Source of the DNA: Dermatophagoides farinae
Lineage: Eukaryota > Arthropoda > Arachnida > Sarcoptiformes > Pyroglyphidae
Length of the DNA stretch: 64,000 nucleotides
Assembly: GCF_024713945.1 (NCBI RefSeq)
Contig: NC_134683.1
Coordinates: forward strand, 622,501 to 686,500
Reading direction: 5' to 3'
A model generated the notes under the pieces. That model was not told where the DNA came from, searched no databases, and saw nothing but the letters and a program-made list of their open reading frames with translations. This document shows positions 1 to 10,598 of this stretch, piece after piece (positions within the stretch are counted from its first letter, which is position 1; each line of letters begins with the position of its first letter). The translations under genes and the position numbers were made by a program.

Positions 1-133
1 AACTGAAAAGATTAGATTTTGGCAATCAAAAATCATTTTTTTTTTATTTGTTTACGATTGATTTATTATTGGTTCCTCAAGAATAGAACAACAAAGTGAA
101 TTTTTAATTTCATGGAATGAAAAAAACAATGAA
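1..133 (-). repeat. Duplicated 3' flank of RCC1-BTB genes, with poly-A signal
   Basis: This is the 3' flank of the first gene. The same block, with a few changes, follows the stop codons of other long-tailed family members at about 8350-8485, 10465-10598, 19165-19280 and 21340-21458. Read on the minus strand it holds an AATAAA signal at 62-67, about 70 bases after the stop codon. Its presence behind five genes shows that the duplicated unit included the 3' untranslated region. Confidence 0.7.
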
Positions 134-1711
134 TTATTTTGAAATGAATGGTCGTCGTTGATTGTAAAACCAATTGAGAAATTCAATAGAATTTTCATTG
201 TTTTGCCGAATACTGTCGGTGATTTCGGGTAACACTTGTTCGATAGTAAGGTGAGCGAGTTTATCGTACAATTTCTTCATTTCGTATTTGTTAATTAATG
301 AAAGATATGTGGTTATAGTTTTTGTATTCAGATCATTCCGGATGAATGTTTTACAATGTTCCATCAATTTTATATCTCCATAACACTTAGCCAGATCAAC
401 AAGTTCGGTTATGTTTAGACGATTAATATGAATTTTACCCGTATGTAACATAAGCAAGTAGGCATAATATGTTTCATACGAATAATCGTCGATGATTACT
501 TGATCATTTTCACTCCAATTACCGGAAAACATTCGTCGATAATATTCCGATACAGATTTGAGATAACATTTACTCGCCTTAATACGTTTTTTGTCAATCA
601 AAAATTCCACATCATAACTATCTTGATTATTGAATAATTGGAGGATTGATTTGGATTGGTACGATATCGAATCATGTGATCCGAATACATGGATTGTTGA
701 TGTGAGACCAAATGTTATTGGTGATGATAGAATCATTGTCGACGCAGAGGCAAATGATGTCGGATGATAATCCAATTTTTTAGGTGATGACCAGTGGCCA
801 TTTTTGCCCCATGCATAATACGATGATCCATCATATACCAATGAAAAGTTGTGAAATTTTGAACATACAATTTGTTGTACATTTTCAATCGGTACTTTTG
901 TCAACTTTGATCGTTCAGAATGATAACCAAGACCAATTTGACCATTGTTACTAGAACCACACCCCCAAAGCTGACGATTTTCGAATAAAAATAATGAATG
1001 ATACATGCCAGCCACAATATCTTTGATTCGTGTTGAATTATCATTTGGAAATGGAACAAGACATGGAGTGTTTCGGTTTTTTCCATCACCAAGTCCTAAT
1101 TGACCATAATTATTAAGGCCCCAGGAATAAATCTCTCCATTATTTGTTATTGAAAAACTATGAAACCGTCCACAAACTATGAGCTGGACATTTTCTAGGT
1201 TATCAATATGGATCATACTTTCCAATGATGATTTTTCATTACCAGTTTTTTGACCATAACTATTATCACCCATAGCGAAAACATGACCATCTTGTCGTAG
1301 CAATAATAAATGGAACTGTCCACAAGCAATCATCTTGAAACAATCATTACCCGTGTTGATTAATTGTAATGTTTTATTCGTTTTCCATTCGCTGGCCAGG
1401 AATACTTGTCCTTGATCAGTTAGAATGGCAACAAATGTGATACCATAATCTACTTGAACAATTTTCACACCATTTAAAACTGATATCCGTTGTGGTTTGC
1501 TCATATCATGTTCCAACGATAACAATGAGCATATTTGTTTACCATATGCCCATGTAGCATCTATGGTCATCAATATAAATTCTTTTTTGTCATCGCAAAT
1601 ATAAAGACTGCAAATTGAAACAATTGATGGGAGATATTCTTGATCAATGTATTTAAAATCATCTTGAAATAAATCAATAATATCGATATATTCAGTCGGT
1701 GATCTTGCCAT
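134..1711 (-). CDS. RCC1-repeat and BTB domain protein, single unit, long C-tail
   Basis: The intronless frame encodes 525 residues. RCC1-type blades run from about residue 40 to 345, with motifs such as YSWGLNNYGQLGLGD and LWGCGSSNNGQIGLG. A BTB/POZ domain follows at about 365-470 (YDVEFLIDKKRIKASKCYL), then about 55 residues of helical tail ending FYNQRRPFISK. In known RCBTB proteins the BTB part contacts cullin-3 and the propeller binds a partner; that role here is inferred. I start at MARSPTEY because every family member begins with MARS or a close variant in the context GATAATGGC; an in-frame ATG 39 bases upstream lies in the conserved leader. It is closest by eye to the gene at 10599-12176. 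Confidence 0.85.
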   Translation of the reverse strand: MARSPTEYIDIIDLFQDDFKYIDQEYLPSIVSICSLYICDDKKEFILMTIDATWAYGKQICSLLSLEHDMSKPQRISVLNGVKIVQVDYGITFVAILTDQGQVFLASEWKTNKTLQLINTGNDCFKMIACGQFHLLLLRQDGHVFAMGDNSYGQKTGNEKSSLESMIHIDNLENVQLIVCGRFHSFSITNNGEIYSWGLNNYGQLGLGDGKNRNTPCLVPFPNDNSTRIKDIVAGMYHSLFLFENRQLWGCGSSNNGQIGLGYHSERSKLTKVPIENVQQIVCSKFHNFSLVYDGSSYYAWGKNGHWSSPKKLDYHPTSFASASTMILSSPITFGLTSTIHVFGSHDSISYQSKSILQLFNNQDSYDVEFLIDKKRIKASKCYLKSVSEYYRRMFSGNWSENDQVIIDDYSYETYYAYLLMLHTGKIHINRLNITELVDLAKCYGDIKLMEHCKTFIRNDLNTKTITTYLSLINKYEMKKLYDKLAHLTIEQVLPEITDSIRQNNENSIEFLNWFYNQRRPFISK

Positions 1712-2295
1712 TATCGATGATGAAAAACACAATAGACACAATATTGACAAACTATATGCGAGAAATTAGTGATGGCACAAAAGAAATGATCAACAAAAAA
1801 TGTCAAATCATTCGATACATTGAAAATTTGTGATAATCACTTAAGACATTATCATCATCATCAAACTTATTGATCAGCAATCAATCAATCAAATAATTTT
1901 CAAAAATTGGGTGGAGATGGAATTTGTTATATGCATCATTTCAATGTAAAAACCATAACGACGACAGTAATCTCAAAAAAAAAAAAAAATTCTCGGAATC
2001 AAATCATGATTGTCGCAATTGAAATGATAATTAAACTCATTGAAAATCATTATCAATTTGATGGGGAAAAAAATCTTTTAATAGAACAAACAGGATTTTT
2101 GCATTAGATCATGGCCAATGTATTTTTTTCCAGGAACTGGGTTATTCCGTTAAAAACAATTGTTGTTGATCGTTGAACCAATTGAGAAATTCAATAGATT
2201 TTTATTTAATTTTATTAAAATTTTTGTGTAAATAAAAAAATCAAATCAATAAATCAATCGAATGATTTGTGATTAAATTCTCGGAAAAGAATAAA
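1712..2295. repeat. Intergenic spacer: shared 5' leader and duplicated block C
   Basis: The part next to the gene (to about 1900) is a leader shared with the genes starting at 20882 and 31207. It includes a GTTTGTCAATATTGTG-like stretch and a later CAATTTGTGATAATCAC-like stretch. From about 1905 to 2170 lies a block (call it C) that recurs at about 21060-21250 and 24115-24400. At about 2165-2205 is a 40-base relic of a family C-terminal coding end (the NQLRNSI/FLNWF region on the minus strand). No gene is seen here: the plus-strand frame at 1907-2107 is only this repeat. Confidence 0.6.
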
Positions 2296-3897
2296 TCATT
2301 TTTCAATGAATGATTGTTGATCATAAAACCAAACAAGAAATTTTAAAGAATTTTCATTGTCACGCAAAAGACTGTCGGTGATTTTGGGCAACATTTTTTC
2401 AATGCAAAGATGAGCAAGTTTGTCATACAATTCTTTAATTTGATATTTTCTAATTAATGAATGATATTTGTTCATTGTTTGTTCATTCAGATCATTTCGT
2501 ATGAATGTTTTACAATATTGCAACAATCGTTGATCACGATAACAATTGGCTAGATCGATTAGTTCGTCAATGTTTTGTGGATTGATTCGAATGGTACCAT
2601 TGTGCAACATACGTAAATATGCATAGTATGTATCATAGCTATACTCATTGATCATTATCTGATTTTTTTCCTTCCAATTATTGGAAAACATTAACAGATA
2701 ATATTCGGAAACCATTTTCAGATAACATTTCCATGCCTTTATGCTTTTCTTACGGACGATAAATTCTACATCATAATTATCTGTGTTATTGAATACATCA
2801 CCGATTGAATGAATGGCCAATTTTGAATCATAAAATTTGAATACATTCGAAATTGTTGTTTGGCCAAATGTGATGGGTGATAATAGAATCATTTCTGATG
2901 CAGCTGCAAATGATTCCGGTTGACCATTCAATTTTCTAGGTGAAAGACAATGGCTATTTTTGGTATTATAACCCCATGAATAATATGATGAACCACCATC
3001 ATAAGCCCATGTGGGTGTATTAAATATCGAACAAACTGCTTTTTGTACTTTTTTTTCAATCATTATTTTCATCGGTTTCGGTCGATTCTTCTGATCACCA
3101 AGACCAAGTTGGCCATCACCATTATGACCACAAGACCAAAGCTGTCCATTTTCGAATAAAAACAATGAATGTTTGTAGCCAGCCACAATATCTTTGATTC
3201 GGTGGTTATCGATTGAATTGTCAAATTTAACAAGAAATGGCATTTTTCTTTTCTTATAATCACCAACACCTAATTGACCACAATCATTTTGGCCCCAGGA
3301 ATAAACTTTTTCCGTATCTGTCACAGCAAGACTATGATGTTTTCCACAAGTAATGAGCTTGATATTTTTTAAACCAATGTTGACCATAGTTTTATATGAT
3401 GATTGATATTTACCAGTAAGTTGACCACAGTGATTTCGGCCCATTGCAAAAACAGTACCATCTTGTCGTAACAATAATAAATGTTTGTATCCACAAGCAA
3501 TCATTTTAAATCGATCATTACCGATATTGATCAATCGACAGGTATTGTTCGTTTGCCAATTATAATCATTACTGGCCAGATACACATGACCATCATCAGT
3601 TAAAATGGTGACAAAATCCAATCCAGAATTGACTTGAATAATTTTCATATCATTTAGAATGGAAATCTTTTGTGGTCTGGTCAAATCATGTTTCAACGAT
3701 AGCCATGAACATATATGTTTGCCATATGCATACGTAGCATCATTGGTCATCAATATAAATTCAATTTTGTTACCTGTTGGTTTGTAAACAATATGGGAGA
3801 AAATTGAACGAATAGTTTGAAGAAATTCACGATCAATAAATTTCAAATTATCTTGAAATAAATCAATATCAATCACATCATTGGATGATTTAGCCAT
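2296..3897 (-). CDS. RCC1-repeat and BTB domain protein, divergent single unit
   Basis: The 533-residue intronless frame has the usual order: N-terminal region (MAKSSNDVIDIDLFQDNL), RCC1 blades to about residue 345 (YSWGQNDCGQLGVGD, LWSCGHNGDGQLGLGD), BTB at about 370-470 (YDVEFIVRKKSIKAWKCYL) and a C-tail ending FYDQQSFIEK. It is clearly less similar to the MARS group and, with the broken genes next to it, forms a more diverged subgroup sharing the QSFIEK/QSFLEK tail and the CIEKMLPK motif. The start could also be an ATG two codons earlier; I prefer the one aligning with MARS. The first half of the gene at 21459-23180 resembles this copy more than its other neighbours. Confidence 0.83.
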   Translation of the reverse strand: MAKSSNDVIDIDLFQDNLKFIDREFLQTIRSIFSHIVYKPTGNKIEFILMTNDATYAYGKHICSWLSLKHDLTRPQKISILNDMKIIQVNSGLDFVTILTDDGHVYLASNDYNWQTNNTCRLINIGNDRFKMIACGYKHLLLLRQDGTVFAMGRNHCGQLTGKYQSSYKTMVNIGLKNIKLITCGKHHSLAVTDTEKVYSWGQNDCGQLGVGDYKKRKMPFLVKFDNSIDNHRIKDIVAGYKHSLFLFENGQLWSCGHNGDGQLGLGDQKNRPKPMKIMIEKKVQKAVCSIFNTPTWAYDGGSSYYSWGYNTKNSHCLSPRKLNGQPESFAAASEMILLSPITFGQTTISNVFKFYDSKLAIHSIGDVFNNTDNYDVEFIVRKKSIKAWKCYLKMVSEYYLLMFSNNWKEKNQIMINEYSYDTYYAYLRMLHNGTIRINPQNIDELIDLANCYRDQRLLQYCKTFIRNDLNEQTMNKYHSLIRKYQIKELYDKLAHLCIEKMLPKITDSLLRDNENSLKFLVWFYDQQSFIEK

Positions 3898-4335
3898 TAT
3901 CAATCAATGACATAGACAAATGGACACAAAAAAAACTGATCAGAAACAATTTTTTTGATCAATACAAATCATCATTTAAATATGAAACAAAAACTTACGA
4001 GAAATTATTCGAAATCTGGAAAACAATCATTATCATTTTTGGAATGTTAGTGTGGTCATATACATTATCTAATGTAACCAATGTTTTTGCCGATTGAATA
4101 TCATCATCATGTTTTGATGACGTCAAGAAAAAAAACATTCCTCATCTATGAACATCATTCATTGTTTTGTTGATTTTAAAGTTATTTGATGACAACATTC
4201 CATTCGATTCAATGCTGAAATTGAATTAAATCAAAAAAAAAATTGAATTTCTGGCTAATTGGGATTTAAAAAGATCAAATATATTGATGACGATGACTGA
4301 CTGATACATTTGCATTTGCATTTCACAAAATTTAT
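3898..4335. other. Spacer upstream of the divergent RCC1-BTB gene
   Basis: About 440 bases without a coding frame. A perfect TGACGTCA octamer lies at 4118-4125, about 220 bases before the start of the downstream minus-strand gene. The rest is AT-rich with no further repeat that I can recognise. Confidence 0.5.
4118..4125. promoter_or_regulatory. CRE-like palindrome TGACGTCA
   Basis: Perfect 8-base palindrome of the CREB/ATF type upstream of the gene that starts at 3897. The same octamer occurs upstream of two other family genes (18554-18561 and 47682-47689). Here it is farther from the start and its flanks differ, so a shared origin is less sure. Confidence 0.35.
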
Positions 4336-5930
4336 TCATTTTTCCAGAAAAGATTGTTCGAAATAAAACCACTGCAAAAATTTTTCCATACAATTTTCTT
4401 TATCATCTGCTAGTAGATTATCGATAATTTTTGGCATTACATTTTCCATTGTAAGATGGCTAATTTTGTTTTGTAAACCAGCGGTACCGATTTCATATCG
4501 TTTTATTAATGGCAAATAATCTATTAATGTTTGTTCATTAAGATCAATGCCAATGAATTTTTTACATTGTTTCTGCAATCGTTCATCACAATAACAATTT
4601 GCTATATCGAATAATTCATCGATATTAGTCTGATCGATACGAATGTAGCCATCGTGTAACCAACGTAGGTAAGCATAGTAAATATCATAACTATAATCTT
4701 TGATGATTACTCGGTTATTTTCACCCCAATCACCAGAAAACATTCGACAAAAATATACTGATGCCATTTTCAGATAACATTTCCATGCACGTATACATTG
4801 TTCACCAATAATAAATTCAACATCGAAATCATCTGGATTATTGAATAATCGGCTAATTGATTGAATGGCTAATAATGGATCATTATATTCAAATACATAG
4901 ATTGTTGATGTCAGGCCAAATGTTATTGGTGATGATAGAATCATGGCCGCTGCAGATGCAAATGACGCCGGTAGACCGTCCAATTTTCTCGGTGATAACC
5001 AATCTCCATTTATGGTTTTACCCCATGCATAATATGAAGATCCATCATGTGCCAATGAAAAATTGTGAAATTTTGAACATGCAATTTTTTGTACATTCTC
5101 AATTGGTATTTTTGTCAACTTTGATTGATTCTTTTTATCACCAAGACCAAGTTCACCAACACTATTAGAGCCACATCCCCAAAGCTGACCATTTTCAAGC
5201 AAGAATAATGAATGATTTGAGCCGGCCCAATATTTTTGATTTTTGTATCGATCGAATCATCATCATCATAGTCCGGAAATTTGACAAGAGCCGCCTTGTT
5301 TCGATCTCGATTATCACCTAGACCCAATTGACCACAATCATTACTACCCCAAGAATAAATTTCACCGGAATTAGTCACAACAATATTATGAAATTGACCG
5401 CAAGCAATAAGTTCAACATTCTCAATACCAGTATTGATCATAGTTCTATATGATGATGGAAAATGGCCAGTTATTTGACCAAAATGATTATCACCCATAG
5501 CGAAAATGGTTCCATCTTGTCGTAGCAATAATAAATGATCGCGTCCACAACGAATCATTTTAAAACGATCACAATTAATCACGTCATCAATTTTCCAATT
5601 ATTCGAATCACTTGCCAGATAAACTTGGCCATCATCGGTCAGAATGGCAACGAAATTTTTTCCCGAATCTATTTGTGCAATTTTCATATCATCAAGGCAT
5701 GATATCCGTTGTGGTTGATTTGGATCATGTTTGAATGATAAATACGAACAAATTCGTTCACCATAAGCATATGTAGCCAAATTGGTGGCGATAAGAAAAT
5801 TGTCATTTTCTTCGAACAATGTGACCAATGCAATTATTGATTTTTCAACAAATTTTTTATCAATTGATTGGAAAAATGAATTTTGAAATAATTCAATTTC
5901 AATAATGTTATCCGGTGATATTGTCGTCAT
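4336..5930 (-). pseudogene. RCC1-BTB gene with a one-base frameshift in the propeller
   Basis: Two overlapping frames together carry one family member. The 5' part starts at MTTISPDNIIEIELFQ and reads RCC1 blades up to KIKNIGPAQ. The 3' part resumes with LENGQLWGCGSNSVGELGLGD and continues through the BTB domain (FDVEFIIGEQCIRAWKCYL) to the tail FEQSFLEK. At about 5227 the sister copies read GTGGCTGGC or similar, where this copy has GGGCCGGC: one base is missing, and the total length (1595) is 3n+2. No other break is visible, so this is either a recent pseudogene, an allele, or a sequencing error. It belongs to the diverged subgroup with the gene at 2296-3897. Confidence 0.75.
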
Positions 5931-6393
5931 ATTTGGATTGGCGAAAGCAGACACACACACACACACATGCACAAATAGATAATATTCCAGGATTAGTGAA
6001 AAATAAATCTGATATGCTGCAAAAAAAAAAAAAAAAAAAAAAAAACAGAAACACCCAAGCATTTGATTTACTATTAGATAATCGCCTTGTAAATTATCGG
6101 CATTTATTTTAACACTAAAACAATGTAATAACAATCAATTTGGGGTGGTAAATAAAGAGAAAAGAAAAATTTTTTGAAATCAAATATCCAATTTGGATCT
6201 GCTTCTTGCTAGTTAATTATTGATAACGATAACGATAATGTATGCAATGACGGAACAGACGCTTTGGCCACAAATATATTGATTGATTACCAATGGATAA
6301 AATTTGAAATTCTAATTATGGTAAAAATAAAAAAAAAAATTAATTATACAATGATATTATTGGATCCCGTGATTAGTAATACATACCGAATCA
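5931..6393. other. Spacer with CA and poly-A tracts
   Basis: About 460 bases between two broken family members. It holds a short CA/TG tract near 5950-5965 and a run of 20-odd A near 6020-6043. The long N-terminal extension that one frame would give the upstream gene here is poly-F from this A run and is not credible. No other feature is seen. Confidence 0.5.
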
Positions 6394-7952
6394 TTATTCA
6401 ATAAAGAATTGTTGATCAAAGAACAAATCAAGAAATTTTAAAGAATTTGCATTGTTTCGCCGAAGATTGTCGGAGGTTTTGGGCAACATTTTTTCGATGC
6501 AAAGATGAGCAAGTTTGCCGTACAATTTTTTAATTCGATGTTTTTAATTAATGGATGATATTTGTTTATTGTATTCTCATTTAGATCATCACTTATGAAT
6601 GTTTGACATTGTTTGATAAATTTTTCATCGCCATGAGAATAGACCAGAGAAATTAATTCGGTTATGTTTTGATGATTAAAACGAATTTCACCCATATGTA
6701 ACATACGTAGATATTCATAGTATGCATCATAGTTATAATCACAGATCGTTACCTCTTTCTTTTCTTTCCAATCACCCGAAAACTTATCATCATAAAATTT
6801 GGATACAGATTTCAAATAACATTTGGACACTTTTATGCGTTTCTCCTCGATAATGAATTCCACATCATAATTGTCTGGATTATCGAATAATTTACAATTT
6901 GATTGAATGGTTGATGTATGATTAGATTCACATAGATTGACGGATGTTAGACTAAATGTGGTTTGTGATTCCAATAACAGAGCTGATGCAGAAGCAAATG
7001 ATGAATGTTGATCATACAATTTTCTAGGTGATGACCATTTGCCATTCTCGCTTTCTCCCCATGCATAATAATTTAATCCATCATGTGCCAATGACAAGTT
7101 TTGGTCTTTTGAACATGCGATTTGTTGCACATTTTCAAACGGTAGTTTGGTCAAAGTTGATTGTCCAATATCATAACCAAGACCAAGTTCACCATTTTCG
7201 TTGGAACCACATCCCCAAAGTTGACCATTTTCAAATAAAAATAAAGAATGATAGTTGCCAGCTACAATATCTTTGATTCGGGTTGAATCAGCATTATGAA
7301 ATGGAACAAGACATGGTGTGTTACGGTTTTTTTCATCACCAAGACCTAATTGACCAAAAACATTATAGCCCCAGGAATAAATTTCACTGGAATTGGTCAC
7401 AACAATACAATGAAATTGACCGCAAGCAATAAGTTTAACATTTTCAATACCAATATTGATCATACATTCACATGATGATTTAATACAAGTTATTTGATCA
7501 CAACCAGTAGCGAAAACATGATCATCTTGTCGCAACATTAATAAATGATAACTTCCACAAGCAATCATCTTGAAACGGTCCTTATCAGTGTTGATTAGTC
7601 GTAATGTTTTACTCGTTTTCCATTTAGTTTCAACATGGCCGGCGAGAAATACTTGTCCTTCATCAGTTAGAATGGCAACAAAATCAGAGCCAGAATCTAC
7701 TTGAACAATTTTTATATCATTCAAAAGTGATATCCATTGTGGTTTGGTCAATTTATTTTCCAACGATAACCATGAACATATTACCTCACCATATGCATAT
7801 GTAGCTTTTTTGGTCATCAATAAAAATTGTTTTTCGTCTTCATAAATAAAGCTGAAAATCTGAATAATTGATTGAAGAAATTTTTGATCAATGTATTTGA
7901 GATCATCTTTGAATAACTCAATATCAATATTATCAGTTGATGAGTTTGCCAT
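6394..7952 (-). pseudogene. RCC1-BTB gene with a frameshifted C-terminus
   Basis: It starts MANSSTDNIDIELFKDDL and keeps the propeller and BTB domain (YDVEFIIEEKRIKVSKCYL) in one frame for about 470 residues. One A appears to be missing in an A run near 6540, at the LIKKYEIKELYDKL position. After that point the family tail continues in the next frame (CIEKMLPK..., ...FDQQFFIE) to a TAA at 6394-6396, while the original frame runs on as unrelated residues to 6438. Total length is 3n+2, as expected for a single loss. The propeller also has a small in-frame shortening near CDQITCIKSS. As the break is past the BTB domain, a slightly altered protein could still be made. Confidence 0.7.
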
Positions 7953-8485
7953 TATTGATGATCGAAAACACTCGAATTATAGAGACACAATATTGACAAA
8001 AATACGATAAAGTTGCGATAGAAAGAGAATAGCAAATGACTTAAAAAGCAAAAATAGCCAACCACATTGAATTGAACCAAAAAAAAAAAAAAAAAAAGAT
8101 TACTAATGTTCTATGAAAAGAAACATTCACAAACGAAAAACATGCCACAGATGAGTTTTTCTCAATTTATATACATGTATAATAATTGTATTTGTGAATA
8201 ATCCCAAATGATTTTATTTTGAACACAGATATTTTTTAAATAAACGATCGTTGTTGCTTTAACAACTAAATAAATATATATGCGCAATAAAAAATATGAA
8301 AAGCCATAACACACAACACAAATATGAACGTTTTTTTTTGAAAATAAAAGTGAAAAGATCAGATTTAGGCAATCAAAAATCATTTTTTTTATTTGTTTGC
8401 GATTGATTTATTATTGGTTCATCAAGAATAAAGTAAAAAAAGTAAATTTTCTTTTTTAGTTTTATGGAATGAAAAAAACAATGAA
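7953..8485. repeat. Duplicated intergenic spacer, copy 1
   Basis: This spacer matches the one at 10079-10598 over most of its length: the leader next to the start codon, a stretch around GATTACTAATG, a block with AACGATCGTTGTTGCTTTAA, and the 3' flank of the next gene. So the spacer and gene were copied as one head-to-tail unit. No coding frame is supported. Confidence 0.65.
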
Positions 8486-10078
8486 TTATTTTGAATGAGT
8501 AGTTGAATGATTGTACCAATTGAGAAATTCAATAGAATTTTCATTGTTTTTCCGAATATTGTCGGTAACTTTCGGTAACACTTGTTCGATAGCAATTTGG
8601 CTTAGTTTATCGTACAATTCCTTCATTTCGTATTTGATAATTAATGGAAGATATGTGGTCATAGTTTGTTCATCCAAATCATTCCATATGAATGTTTTAC
8701 AATGTTTCATCAATTTTATATCACCATAACAGTTGGCCAGATCAACAAGCTCGGTTATGTTTTGATGATTAATATGGATTTCACTAGTATGTAACATAAG
8801 CAAGTAGGCATAATATGTTTCATACGAATAATCATTGATGGTTACTTGGTCATTTTCACTCCAATTACCAGAAAACATTCGACGATAATATTCAGATGCA
8901 GATTTGAGACAGCATTTAAGCGCCTTAATACATTTTTTGTCAATTAAAAATTCCACATCATAATTATCTTGATTATCGAATAATTGAGTGATTAATTTGA
9001 ATTGATACGATTTGGAATCATGTGATCCGAATACATGGATCGTTGATGTGAGACCAAATGTTATTGGTGATGATAGAACCCTTGTCGACGCAGAAGCAAA
9101 TGATGTCGGATGATAATCCAATTTTTTAGGTGATGACCAGTTTTCAATTTCGCCCCATGCATAATACGATGATCCATCATATGCCAATGAAAAATTGTGA
9201 AATGTTGAACATGCAATTTGTTGTACATTTTCAATCGGTATTTTCGTCAACTTTGATCGATTTTTACCACCAAAACCAAGTTCACCATGATAATTACGAC
9301 CACATCCACAAAGCTGACCATTTTCGAATAAAAATAAAGAATGATACTGGCCAGCCGCAATATCTTTGATTCGTATTGAATTATCATTTAGAAATGTAAC
9401 AAGACATGGGGTGTTTCGACTGTTTTCATCACCAAGACCTAATTCACCATGATGATTAGTGCCCCAGGAATAAATTTCTCCATTATTAGTTAATGATAAA
9501 TTATGAAACAATCCACAAGCTATGAGCTTGACATTTTTTAGGTTATCAATGTGGATCATAATTTCATATGACGATTTTTCATTGCCAGTTATTTGACCAA
9601 GTCTATTAGAACCCATAGCGAAAACGTGACCATCTTCTCGTAGCAATAATAAATGCTCACCTCCACAAGCAATCATCTTGAAACGGTCATTATAGTTGGA
9701 AATCAATCGTAATGATTTATTCGTTTTCCATTCAGATGTTTCATTCGCTTTCCATCCAACATTGTTAGCTACGAATACTTGACCTTCATGAGTTAGAATG
9801 GCAACAAAATCGAAGCCAGAATCTACTTGAACAATTTTCTTATAATTTAAACGAGATATCCGTTGTGGTTTGTCATAATCATGTGTCAACGATAAACATG
9901 AGCATATTACTACACCATATGCATATGTAGCGTCTTTGGTCATCAATAAAAATTGTTTTAGTTCACCGAAGTAAAAGCTGAAAATCGAAACAACTGATTG
10001 GAGGAATTCTTGATCGATGTATTGGAAATCATTTTGAAATAACTCAATATCGATATTTTCAGTCTGTGATCTTGCCAT
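8486..10078 (-). CDS. RCC1-repeat and BTB domain protein, single unit, long C-tail
   Basis: The 530-residue intact frame starts MARSQTENIDIELFQNDF. RCC1 blades span about residues 40-350 (YSWGTNHHGELGLGD, LCGCGRNYHGELGFGG), the BTB domain about 370-475 (YDVEFLIDKKCIKALKCCL), then the helical tail. The last residues differ from the usual FYNQRRPFISK and read YNHSTTHSK, probably by a small local change near the stop. The first blade region carries a roughly ten-residue insertion relative to its sisters, in which NETSEWKTNK looks like a repeat of the neighbouring NVGWKANE segment. Confidence 0.85.
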   Translation of the reverse strand: MARSQTENIDIELFQNDFQYIDQEFLQSVVSIFSFYFGELKQFLLMTKDATYAYGVVICSCLSLTHDYDKPQRISRLNYKKIVQVDSGFDFVAILTHEGQVFVANNVGWKANETSEWKTNKSLRLISNYNDRFKMIACGGEHLLLLREDGHVFAMGSNRLGQITGNEKSSYEIMIHIDNLKNVKLIACGLFHNLSLTNNGEIYSWGTNHHGELGLGDENSRNTPCLVTFLNDNSIRIKDIAAGQYHSLFLFENGQLCGCGRNYHGELGFGGKNRSKLTKIPIENVQQIACSTFHNFSLAYDGSSYYAWGEIENWSSPKKLDYHPTSFASASTRVLSSPITFGLTSTIHVFGSHDSKSYQFKLITQLFDNQDNYDVEFLIDKKCIKALKCCLKSASEYYRRMFSGNWSENDQVTINDYSYETYYAYLLMLHTSEIHINHQNITELVDLANCYGDIKLMKHCKTFIWNDLDEQTMTTYLPLIIKYEMKELYDKLSQIAIEQVLPKVTDNIRKNNENSIEFLNWYNHSTTHSK

Positions 10079-10598
10079 TGTTGATGATAAAAAACACTCG
10101 AATTACAAAGACACGACATTGACAAATAGAGAGAGAATAGCAAATGACTGAAAACAAATAGACAACCACATTGAATTGAGCCAAAAAAAATAAAAGATTA
10201 CTAATGCTGGATGTGAAACATTATTAGTGCCGTCTTTTGTTATATTTTTGAACTTCTAAGTATTGTATGTTTATTCAAGTTTTTCTCAATTTATACATAT
10301 AATAATTGTATTTGTGAATGATCCCTAATGATATTGAACACATTTTTTAAATAAACGATCGTTGTTGCTTTAACAACTAGAAATAAATATGCGCAATAAA
10401 AAATATAATGGAAAGCCATAACACGCAGCACACATACGTACGTTTTTTTTTTTTTTAAATAAAAGTGAAAAGATTAGATTTTGGCAATCAAAAATCATTT
10501 TTTTTATTTGTTTGCGATTGATTTATTATTGATTCATCAAGAATAGTGTAAAAAAGTAAATTTTCATTTTTAGTTTCTTGGAATCAGAAAACAATGAA
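10079..10598. repeat. Duplicated intergenic spacer, copy 2
   Basis: Second copy of the spacer at 7953-8485. It ends in the shared 3' flank (about 10465-10598), which holds the poly-A signal region of the gene starting at 12176. It is recognised by the shared GTTGTTGCTTTAACAACTAG and GGCAATCAAAAATCATTTTT stretches. Confidence 0.65.

Noticed and set aside
901-1092. Short frames overlapping the RCC1-BTB genes, such as those starting MVMEKTETLHVLF on the same strand and MMTICHSRF-type frames on the other strand
   Set aside because: They recur at the same place in many copies because they are shifted-frame or antisense readings of the same blade codons. They have no independent start context or domain.
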